Of a stretch of 64,000 nucleotides of DNA, positions 35,701-45,788 are shown one piece after another; position 1 is the stretch's first letter, and each line of letters begins with the position of its first letter. A program made the position numbers and the translations under genes. Below the pieces are notes generated by a model. That model was not told the DNA's origin and made no database searches. It saw nothing but the letters and a program-made list of their open reading frames with translations. This DNA is from Struthidea cinerea (taxonomy: Eukaryota > Chordata > Aves > Passeriformes > Corcoracidae), in the NCBI GenBank assembly GCA_013397865.1, contig VZTI01003647.1, positions 1,036,340 through 1,100,339 on the forward strand, written 5' to 3'.

Positions 35701-36010
35701 AAGAGAAGCAAAACACGGGAATTCTTGAGTCAGAGGTCAGGAAGGTTAAGTGTCAGAGGAAGCAACAGCAAAAGTAGGGCATTCCTCAAATTTTCCGTTC
35801 TAATACTGGGGGCAGCACTGAGGTTCAGGCTCATTAGCACGGTGTGTATGAGGCTGGTGATAATGGCAACATGTCACGTACTTCAGCCTAAGGAAAATAT
35901 TAAATACGGTCTGTATGTCTATCTTTTCAAAAATCTGTCCTGGAGCCCACAGAGCTGGGGGAGGACCAAGGACCACACAGCCAACATGAGCAGGAAAAAC
36001 GCCTTCCCTA
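35701..36010. other. Unassigned non-coding DNA between CR1 and duplicate
   Basis: No feature recognised; one open frame of 99 codons spans it without a motif. Confidence 0.4.
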
Positions 36011-36260
36011 TGCCCTGGATGTAGGTCTGCAGCATTTGTTTAGCCAAGACACAGCCCTATTTTAAACTTTTTACATAAATAAAACCTCTCTGCTTCATTT
36101 CTATCCTTTATATTGCCTTGGATCCCCACTAGCCTGACACCTTCTCTTTTCTGGAGAGATTCAAGTATAAGGTAGCATTATAATGGTGCAAAAATTTTGA
36201 TATTTGTGTAATTTCTTCCACTTTTTTTACTACACACACCCTTTGCTGTTGCACGAGCAG
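36011..36260 (+). repeat. Recent about 250-bp duplicate, copy 2 (twin at 33336-33593)
   Basis: Same orientation as copy 1 and starting about 2.7 kb further on. AATAAA lies at 36078-36083. The flanks of the two copies do not match outside the repeat, which favours two insertions of a dispersed element (or one copied piece) over a simple tandem duplication of a larger block. Confidence 0.75.
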
Positions 36261-36966
36261 GATGTACGAGCACTATGCTCCAGTACCTGAGACACTGTTG
36301 CTTAAGGAAAATAAATAGACTCTGTTGAGGACCTGCTGCTTCGTTCCCCAGGCCTGGGAGGAAGCAACCTGTTTGTGCAGAACGTACCCCTGCAGCTGGC
36401 TGGCCTTTTAGCAATACCAGACTCTAATTTCAATACCATCAGAATTCTCCCAGGCTGCAGGTGAATCTAAGCTGCAGAAATGGAGCCAGGTTTCATTTTA
36501 GTCTGAAGTATCAAAACTGCTGACAATTAAACTTAATTGTATGAATAAGCTCCTTAACGGAATGCACTGCTGGGCTTTCATCCAGCCCAGGGCTGGCAGG
36601 AAAAGGGAAATCTATATGCAAGGAGCCTGCCAACGTCCCACAACCTGGGAGAGCAGGGCTTTATCACCATTTAATAGAAACATATAAGGACCCTGATCTC
36701 CCTGCCTTTCCAAGAGAACTTCATTTTCCTTTTCCGTGAAGTGTTGCATTAATGGTGCTCATCCTCAACAACCTGCTTCTCCCTCGCCACATTTTCTTGA
36801 AGTTAAGTTTCTAGCAAAAGCATTAAATCTTTTCATAAGGTGTAATTATTGGCTTTGGCTCTACCTGCCCTAACAACAGGCATGAAAACTGAACAAAAAA
36901 AGGCCCAATATAATTTTTTTTTTCTGGAGATATCCTTTCTGAAATGTTAATGTTTGTTCCCTCTAG

Positions 36967-37039
36967 GGTGGCACCTTTATTTGCTGTTTCTTATGCAACC
37001 AAGTTTGTTACCGTAGCTGCCTCTGCAACCAGGACTGCA
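36967..37039 (+). other. Candidate short exon with good splice signals
   Basis: A 73-bp segment is preceded by a pyrimidine-rich acceptor ending 'tgttccctctag' and followed by a strong donor GTGAGTAAAT. It contains a near-repeat 'tgcaaccaag'/'tgcaaccagg'. Frame 1 is open throughout and gives a cysteine-rich peptide (GGTFICCFLC...); frame 2 is also open, with no cysteine pattern. I do not recognise either product. It could be an exon of a host gene or lncRNA, or chance. Confidence 0.2.
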
Positions 37040-38390
37040 GTGAGTAAATCTGTTCCTGGGGCCCAGGGGTCAGTTGTTGCCTATTTCATTTCTCTTTGGT
37101 TTAATTTTAATTTATTTTCCCTTACTCTAACACTTATGGAGATCTGAAGGCAACTACTCAGGTTGAATAAATCTAAATACCATTACCAGTAGTTGGATAT
37201 AGCCTCAGCATAGAATTCTGTAACACTGTGAACCCACCTATTTTCATTTTTTCATAAAGCAGGCTTAAGGAAGGGACAGCTGACTAACGCTGCCTTGTGA
37301 AACTCGGAATTTTTGATCCATGAATCAACAGATTTTGTCTCAATGTCTTCTCATATGCTGTGATTTTATCACATTCTTATAATTACTAACGGGACAAGTC
37401 CAAACCCCAGACCAAATGTCACAAGACTGTGCAAGATTCTTGTGTTAATCAGTGATTTATTTCTCACTCTCATGGTGAGAAATGTCCAAAACATCTATTT
37501 CACATCTGTGGACTGCGGCAGAGCTGAATCCATTTCCACCCAACAAAGAATCCCAGAGCCCTCACCCAACAAGACGAAGGTTTTAGTTGGAACAGGGGAT
37601 AAAATATGGTCCGTGGGGAAGTGTGAGGAGTCAAGAGAGTGCTTGGATGCTGTGAGTGCTACAGAAAACATTAAATATTCCAGAAAGAAAAGCTCAATTC
37701 TAAAGCAAAACAAACTGAAGCCTTCAACCCAGGATTAGTCAGGAAAGAGCATAAAAAAAACCACAAGTCCAACCCCACCACTGTGCAGCCTTCCTGTAGT
37801 GGTGGGTTTATCTTTCCTTTTCCTTGCACTTGTGTAGGTGCTACCAGGAATTTCAGTGAGCTTTCAGCTTGATTTTAATGTGTTTTAGAACAAATCAAAC
37901 CTGCTAAATTGATTAATGAGGATTTACGGCGTTTTAATTATGGAGTGTGGTTTTGAATGATTTAAAGTCTGATATGAGCTCAGAGCAGCCCAAGATTCGG
38001 CGAGGAAATGAGAAACATGACATTTTGAAAAGGAAACCAATTTCCCTTAACTTAAACTGTTGCTCATATAAACCAAATTATAAATATACTCTGTGACTGT
38101 AATGCTACAGAGGACAGCTTACGAAAATATGATTAGTGGTGCAATTTCCTTAGGTTTCAGATCCTTTCTTCTTTTCTTTGCTGGCTTTAATGCAGGAAAA
38201 ATCAACATCCTCCCTCCTCACCCACCCATCTTTCTCAATGAAAATAAAACAACAAATCAAATTCTGCAGCAGAGCTTGGGGATATCCTGACAAAACTCCA
38301 CTGTACAAAGAGAACTCAGGACAAGGGGGTACAAAAGAAAATACAGGTATATAAAGGGTCAAGAAATGGCTGTGATCCCAAGGTTATGCC

Positions 38391-38699
38391 TCACCCAGTG
38401 CCACAGTTCAGCTTGGATTGACATCCACCGTTTCTACGGGAAGCAAACACAGAGATGTGGCAACACTTTTTTTGTGCTTCAAAGACCACGCCTCTGTAAT
38501 TTGGCAAAGGGGCATCAAATCTGGAAAACACATTAAAGACACCAAGAGCTTCCTTTGAAATACCTTCTGGTGGGTCAGGCACATCATCAACAAGAGCAGG
38601 ACCTAAAGGACCCCCAATAAAACCTATTTTGAGCTGCAGGATGCTTCGGTACATCAATATGTGGGGTGGTAGTGAGACTGTGGGGGATCTGCAGGGCAC
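38391..38699 (-). other. Unrecognised 102-codon open frame
   Basis: The predicted peptide contains the stretch KIGFIGGPLGPALVDDVPDP and then a balanced, protein-like composition up to a cysteine-containing tail. I recognise no family. No poly(A) tail or target-site duplication suggests a processed pseudogene. Its length is within the chance range, so it is reported only as a candidate for a broken exon or pseudogene. Confidence 0.12.
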
Positions 38700-39846
38700 T
38701 TGAGGAATGGCAGCACTTCCTTAGGTCATTGGTCTACCCCAAAAGCTTTGTTGCTTTGGTGTTAGAAAACTCAGCACTGCTAAATTTCAAGTTAAAAGTT
38801 TAAAAAAAAAAGATATAGTCTGGTGTGCCTCATCTAGCAACTGGAAATCTGATGCTGCCTCTGCCGAGAAATTGGGCTTTATTCTCGTGTAAGCAAAGGA
38901 AAAAAGAATGAGTTCATTGGCATTCTCCTTGCACAAATAACATGTGCAGCACTTCACAAAGGCAGCAGATAAAAGTAACATTATTTTATTTATCAGCAAT
39001 GATGGGAAGGAAAATGCAAGGGAAGTCCTTGCTTGAAAGTGTGTAGTGAGATGACTTTGCGTGTGAAGTATTGGTTTCTTGGAGTTTGGCAGCAATTTAT
39101 TTATTACAGAACTCCCTTCTGAGTGCTACTTCCAACAAAACATGACCATCAGTGACATGGACAAGGATTTTGGAAAGCTGAGACTTTGAAAATTCATTTG
39201 GGAGCATCTCCATTAGGGACCATTAGAACCAGTCCCTGCATGTGCTAGGAAGAATGTGGACCCAGCTCCTAGTGGCATAAGTATTTTGTTTTTACACAAA
39301 AATCCCTAGTGCTGAGAGCAGCAAGGAGACACAAAATATAGGGCAGCAATATCCTTTTTAAGTATTTGGGGTTTTTTGTTTTTTTTTAACATTGCTCTTT
39401 GCTGCTTCTTTTCTCTCATGGTGCAGTCCTGGAGAAAACAGTATAAATTCCCCAGTGCTCAGTTTCTAGTGTGTATTTAATCTGCCTGCATTTAAATGGT
39501 AATAGATTGGTACAGGGATACCTTCACACAGGTGCCTGGTGTGTATAATACCTCTTCATTACAGCACTGAGGGAACTGGATCCTTTTTTTTTAAATATTA
39601 ATCTCTTTAGGTTTTCACAAGCAGTGCCACACAGCATAATTTTAAGGTCCCAGCTGATGACTCATTCTATTACTCCCAAGCCCATGCAGAGCAAGGCAAG
39701 AGACTGTCTGGCTCTCCAGCTCTGCTGTGTGGAATGCTGTGTGGAACCAGGGCTTTGTGAGGATTCAGGGGAGAAAGCTATTCCCAAGGATGAAGCTTTG
39801 TTAAAGGCACAAAGAAAGCAGCTGAAATGGAATGAACAGTTTGTCT

Positions 39847-39991
39847 CCATCCTTGGAAGTGTCCAAAGCCAGGGTGGATGGGGCTTGGAGTAACCTGGGA
39901 TAGTGGAAGGTGTCCCTGCCCGTGGCAGGAGGAGGAACTGGATCAGCTTTAAGGTCCCTTTCAACCCAAACCATTCAGTGATTCTGTGTTT
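39847..39991 (+). mobile_element. CR1 LINE 3' fragment
   Basis: 'tccttggaagtgtccaaagcc', 'agggtggatggggcttggag', 'gtggaaggtgtccctgcccg', 'agctttaaggtccc', then 'caacccaaaccattcagtgattctgtg'. About 145 bp of the CR1 3' end on the plus strand. Confidence 0.93.
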
Positions 39992-42426
39992 CTCTCAGCT
40001 CCCTCACAGCCTCTGCCTGGATTCACCAGCCCTGTGCTCACTCCCAGTGCACAGGTGTTGAGGTTGTGGTGCAAATAAGTTGGGTTTCATCCCGGCATCC
40101 CAGACCTGATGCCTTGGCACAGCTGCATCCACAGCAGTGCCCTGTGTTGGTTCTTGCAGGGAGCAAAGCCAAGCTGTCCCTCCCTGGAAGCTGCAGTGGG
40201 GAGGAAGCACAAGGGATCTATGCCCCAGAGCAGCCAGGTGGTGACCAGCACCTCTCACCTCTCGTCATGTCTCCCAGCCACTGGATTTATCACGGGAATC
40301 ACAGCACAGCCCAGGGAAGCCGCTGAGGCTGCCCCTGCAGCTCGCCTGCACCAAGGCAGCCCAGAGGGGATTAATGCAGCGCAGCTTGGGCAGCTTTGCC
40401 TCCCCACAGCCAACATCTGCCCAGCTCCTCCTGGGAGTGTCAGACAGAGCTGTGTAGGACATTCAGCTGATCTCTGCAGGACAGACTGAGCTATTCCCAT
40501 TGCCTCCGTGGATTTCTCCAGAGGGAGCGATAAGGCACCAGTCTGGTGCCTACAAAATTTGTACCTGAACTGAAATGACCCTGAGGCTAAAGAGTGTTAA
40601 GGCCTTTTTGTTCCCCCCAGAAGAGCCTTAAAAAGAACCCCCCAACATAAAAATGGAGAAAGGCAATTATTAAAGGCAGTAACTGGGGACTGTAACTAAG
40701 AAAGGCTCTCAGAAACAGGGATTTGGAGCATGACACGCTGAGGAAATTCGCGCTCCTTTAAACAGAAGCAGTTGTAAGTGTGACAGTGCATACAGACAAT
40801 GTGTTTCAAGTGTTTGGGACCCTGAGGGATTACTGAATACTGCACATTACCAGGTGTGAAGAGAAATTAAGGAAAATATCCCAAATGGAAGACGGGAGCA
40901 GCAGAAAAGTTCCAGCAGAGCTGAAATGGTCTGAAAATAAGGAAGAGAGCTAGAAAGGATTTATGCAGCTCTCCAGTAGCATGAGGAATGCTGTCAGTGG
41001 AAGGGAAGGAAGAATAGATACATTTCTGACAGGAATAGGTCCTTACAAACTCTAAGTGTCAGAGTATCCTGTTCTCCCCTGCCACCTGTTTTCAGCTCTA
41101 AGTGAAAACTAAAAGCAGAACAAGAGAAGTTGTAAAGGAACTCAAGATATTTCCAATACTCCATGAGCACGGACCATGTCAACCTCTGTTGGAAACACAG
41201 GATGGATTGCTTCCATTCCTTTTCCTTAAGCAACTCAGCCCTTTTTTTTCCATAATTAAAATTATCTATATTTATATTCTTGGAAACATTTGCTTGGAAA
41301 ACATAATCCAGACTTATTGATGGCTAAAATGCAAAGCGTTAAGAGAAAACAGGGAACTCGATTGCTTAAATCTTTAAAGTCTGGAGAGAGAACAGAGGGA
41401 ATTTGTGTAAAAGCAGAAAGACACACAAAACTTAGTGTTGGAAGAGCTTCCACATCTTGACTGATTGTAATTACTTGGAGCTTGGATTTTAATAATTTTT
41501 GTCTGTTAAGCAAAGTTCTGGCTGGCAAAAGGAAGATATATTACTAGGCTTCTTCCTTGAAAAGGTTCTGTTTCCAAGATACTGGAAGTATGGAGAGACT
41601 TCCAAAGGCAAATTTCAGTTAGGCACAGTCAATTAAAGCTGAACAACAGGATAAAAAGTCTCCTTGGATAACTCTTGGCCCTGCTGGTAGGTGAACGCTG
41701 TATAATTAGCACCAAGTTGGCAACTGTTTGTAGAACATTTGACAGAGGAAAGCGCTTCCCCCCCTGTGATCTCTTCTCCCAGCCCAAGCCTGCACTGCCC
41801 GTTCCTGGGTGTTGGGGAAACTCAGAGAAAAAAAACCCAAACCACAATTTTTTTGCTTCCTACATCCTCATGCCCTTCCTGGAAGGACCTTGGGGGCACT
41901 TTCTCCTCTGTCATATTCAGCTTCCTCTGCTCGCCCAGGCAGCGATGCGTGGCAGAGCGCTCCAGAAAGCTCGAGCAATCACTTGAGGCCCTGGCATAGC
42001 AATCAGCTATGCAAAATGACAATCATCTATCACTCTGTGATGCTGTCGGGAGAGAAGTGAGAAAAACACGATCTTGGGTGTTTTGGTAAAGAAACCACAT
42101 GATAAACAAAATCTCTGCGGCTCCGCACGGCATAACCTGGCAGCAGAAATTCCATACACCACGCTCCAAACTTCATCTGGAGCAGCCTGCATCCTGAAAA
42201 CAAATCTGGGGAGAGTTACTATACACTGGAACAGCCCCAAAAACCAAGAAAAAGAGTGAAGTTACCAGGAAAATATACATATTGCTTTCCTCAAGTCTGT
42301 GCATAATGTAAGACATCTCCAGTATCACAGCACTTCCACCCAGCAGGGAAAGGAGTGGATGAATGAAAAATCATCTCCCTAAGCTTTGGGAGGTGAAAAA
42401 ACACAGGTTTTTAAATAGATGTTTCC
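39992..42426. other. Unassigned non-coding DNA
   Basis: No gene supported. Positions 40000-40500 are GC-rich with overlapping frames on both strands (up to 126 codons). The remainder is ordinary non-coding sequence. Confidence 0.45.
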
Positions 42427-42566
42427 CAGGCAGTGTTCAAGGCCAGGGTGGATGGGGCACTGGGCAAACTGGTTTAGGGTGAGGTGTCCCTGCCCATGGC
42501 AGGGGGTTGGAACCAGAGGAGCTTTAAGGTTCCTTCAAACCCCAACCATTCTATAACTTTATAACA
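42427..42566 (+). mobile_element. CR1 LINE 3' fragment
   Basis: 'aggcagtgttcaaggcc', 'agggtggatggggcactggg', 'gaggtgtccctgcccatggc', 'agctttaaggttcc' and 'accattctataactttataac'. About 140 bp on the plus strand, with a slightly altered 3' octamer. Confidence 0.92.
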
Positions 42567-42850
42567 CTGCAGCCAATATATTCTTTTGTAGTGCTCTCGT
42601 CACAAATCATTTCCGAAGGGAAAATTGTAATGTGACAAACTGGATTTCTGGTACTGGAATGAATCCAGCTGGAAGAAATGGGTAAATCAATAAACCAGCA
42701 AAACTCCTGTGTGCAAATAGCCAGAAATTGCCTACAGAAAATCACTCTCAAGCCTGCTGGTTCTCCGTAGTGCAGCCACCACGGCAGCTCCTGTGGCTGT
42801 GAATTTACAGCTGCTGTCTTCTCCATAGTAACTTAAGAGTCTGCCTGCAC

Positions 42851-43067
42851 ACAGAACCACGGAGTGATTTGGGTTGGAAGGGGCCTTAAAGCTCCTCCTG
42901 TCCCACTCCCCTGCCGTGGGCAGGGACACCTTCCACTATCCCAGGCTGCTCCAAGCCCCGTCCAACCTGGCCTTGGGCACTTCCAGGGATCCCAGGGCAG
43001 CCACAGCTTCTCTGGGCACCCTGTGCCAGGGCCTCACTACCTCCTCAGCAAAGAATCTCTAATCCCA
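42851..43067 (-). mobile_element. CR1 LINE 3' fragment
   Basis: A reverse-complement CR1 tail with 'tttgggttggaaggggcctt', 'gtgggcagggacaccttcc', 'ccaagccccgtccaacctgg', 'cacttccagggatccc', 'cagccacagcttctctgggc' and 'ccctgtgccagggcctcac'. It lies about 285 bp from the oppositely oriented CR1 at 42427-42566, so the two 3' ends face each other. Confidence 0.93.
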
Positions 43068-45586
43068 TGGTTTTCTCTGAAGGAATTTCAGACACTTTAC
43101 GTAACAGCTAAAAAAAAAATAAATTAAAAAAGTGAGCTACATTGCATTTGCGAGAGGTTAAAAGCAGGTGCAAGGGCACTTACAGCAGACGAGAACAAAT
43201 TGCAGGTCTGTAGCCTCACTCAGCCACACTGACACCTCCAGGTGTTCAGCCTCCCCGGAAAAGGATAAAACGTTTCCCTTAAGTACGGTGCTAATGGCAG
43301 TAATTGGGAGATACCATCCTGAGTGCTGAACCAGCAAAAGCCCCCAGCCGGCCACAAGAACATCTCCTAATGTTCAATTAAGATAAGACTCAGTATATCG
43401 GTCTGCAGTGTCTTCTTTTTTTTTTTTTTCCTTTTGCTGGGTGGAAGTTTTTGAGATCGATATAAAAAGGAAAAAAAAAAAAATTAATCCAGCCCATGGT
43501 TTCAGTTCCAGTGGAGGCCTGTTAAACACCTCTCTTCACTCAGCCCTCGTGCCTAATTGCCGCCAGCCCAAGCGCATCACTTCTGGAAACCTCTGCTGCC
43601 GTTTCAGCCCTCAGCGCTGTGGGCTGGGAGAGTCCGTCCGGCACTCAGCCATCACAGGAGATCACCTGCCAGTCAGCAGGGCTGTGCCTGCAGCAGTGCC
43701 TTCCCAGCACGTGGGATTAGGTCTCCCTCTGGGGTCTCTGCCGTGGGAGGGGACAGGGGACAATTGTGCCGTGGGCAGGTGCTGACCCAGGCAAGGCTTT
43801 GAGACAGAAGCGCACGGGGGCTGGGTTTGGGATGGTGCCCCCAGCTGCTCCCATGCTCCTGACTCGCGGAAAGTTTACAGAAGCCCTGAAACATTCCATG
43901 AATTCAGGTTTTACTTGGGGAAAATGGCCGGAATAAAAATAAACCAAAAGCAGGGGCAAACCAGTCTGAAAACACTGGTTCGGTTACACGTTAACAGTGG
44001 CAAGTTTGGCTCATTTTTTAACATGCACTCAAAGTGACATTTAATCTTCAGATTAATTCCAATTTTATTTCAAAATATGAAGGGAAACTTGGCATTTAAA
44101 TTAACCTTCCATCCCAAAGTGATGTTTTTTCCTCTACTCTCATTCACTGAGAACATCGGCACTCCTTTAATTACAGTTTCACCCCAGATGATTATTCTGC
44201 TCCGCTTTGCAAACCCAGCCAAGAAATCACTTACTTATGCAGCTTTTGTGTCTTTACACATCTCAGGGCACCTGAAGAGCAGAGGCAGTTCCTCTAAGCC
44301 CCTCCCTGCTCCCCAGCCTGCTGTCCCCACTCCGGGACAGTCCCAGCCTTGACTCTGGGGGCCCCTGAGAGCTGTGGGATCCCTGTGGAAAATCCAGAGA
44401 GGAGATGACAACGTTTCCTTGCTGCCCTCCCGTGGACATGCCATGACCGCAGCCACTGGTACTTGACTAAAAATCCCTGGCTTTACATGAAGATCTTGGG
44501 CTTGGCTCTCCACCTGGGTTGCTTTCTCTCCTCAAAAATAGTTGCATTTACCAAGACAATCAGTGTTTTTTATGTGGAGGGAACACAGAGATGTTTCTAG
44601 ATCATAAATTTTAATCTAAAATCTCTCTGGTACCCAAAGATTAATATTTAATGTCTGTTCTATAATGTAATTTCTACAGGCCAAACTTTCATCTTCAAGA
44701 CTTGATCATCATAGACCTACAAAAGTTAGACTTCAATATGATAACAATACTTTATGGACACAGTGATTCCTGAATTGCCTCGCCATCTCCTACCAGCAGT
44801 GATGGCGTTCTTGTGAGTCTTAAAAAATGAGCTAACAGTTTTAATTCTCTATTTTCTCTTCAGCTTATATTCAGTACCACCGAGCATCAAGTGTGAAAGG
44901 CTGGGAGGAGCCAGAGCAGTGCCAGGATAAGATGAGAAGCAGTACCTTTGCAATTGAGGTCATCATCCAAAGATTAAAAACAGACTGTGATCTAATTCCA
45001 TCTGTTAAGTGTCTAGGGACTCCATGTCTAGCACACAAGAATGCTGTCCTTATAATAGGAATTTTGGAAAGATCTTCAAGAAATATTTCAACTTTCCAGT
45101 TGGTTAATGAATCTTTTTTTTTCCAAATGGTAGTCAAATACCTCACATGCTCAGAGTGTGGTATTATGTACAACAGGCCCATGAACCAAATTCTTCCCCT
45201 GTTTTGCAGCTGCTGTAATTTATATTTCCCAACAAATCACGACTTTGCCTTTTCTCCTCCTGCCTTAAACAGTGAAGGAAGGGAGAACATGACCGCTCCA
45301 GGCTGCCCAGAGGAAAGAAGGACAAAAATGCTAAATTGACTCCGTGTGAAAATGTCACACTCCCCCTGGTGCAGCCCCTGGTGTTCTCCAGAAGCAGAGG
45401 TGGAAGGAGCCAGCTCCAGATGCTGGGTAGTTTTTCTTCCCTAGAGGAAAGTAACTTCAAGCGCTGCTCTCAGGCATGGGAATTGCTCTGGGAATTGAGA
45501 ACCCTCCATCCACAACCTCCTTTCTGGTGCCCTGACATAATGCAAGTTAAAATCTTGCACCACAAACTCTGAAGAGCTGCCTAAGG
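43068..45586. other. Unassigned non-coding DNA
   Basis: No gene supported. Contains the hairpin at 43416-43483. A 148-codon plus frame (44893-45339) has several cysteines but no recognisable arrangement and lies within the chance range. Positions 43500-43800 are moderately GC-rich. Confidence 0.45.
43416..43483. repeat. Perfect T/A inverted repeat (hairpin)
   Basis: The left arm is T14-CC-TTTT (43416-43435) and the right arm AAAA-GG-A13 (43465-43483). They pair perfectly over 19 bp around a 29-nt loop. The two non-T/A pairs inside the stem exclude a simple chance match of two homopolymers. Could form a cruciform in DNA or a hairpin in RNA. Confidence 0.85.
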
Positions 45587-45788
45587 AATCATAAAATCAT
45601 AGAATGGTTTGGGTGGGGAGGGATCTTAAAGATGATTTAATTCCACCCCCCTGCCATGGGCAGGGACACCTTCCACTATCCCAGGTCGCTCCAAGCCCCA
45701 TCCAGCCTGGCCTTGGACACTGCCAGGGATCCAGGGGCAGCCACAGCTTCTCTGGGCACCCTGTGCCAGGGCCTCCCCACCCTCACAA
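45587..45788 (-). mobile_element. CR1 LINE 3' fragment with octamer repeats
   Basis: Begins 'aatcataaaatcatagaatgg' (complement of the ATTCTATG-type terminal octamers), then GGTTTGGGTGGGGAGGGATC, 'gccatgggcagggacacc', 'caagccccatccagcctggcc', 'cagccacagcttctctgggc' and 'ccctcacaaca'. About 200 bp, near consensus; the octamers fix the true CR1 3' end. Confidence 0.95.

Larger units (their letters stand above)
36261..39846. other. Unassigned non-coding DNA
   Basis: No named gene. It includes the candidate exon at 36967-37039 (listed separately) and a 102-codon minus frame at 38391-38699 of unknown meaning. T-rich runs lie at about 39365-39388. Confidence 0.4.

Noticed and set aside
44893..45339. 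148-codon plus frame with several cysteines
   Set aside because: The cysteines do not form a known zinc-finger or disulfide pattern that I can recognise, and the length is within chance.
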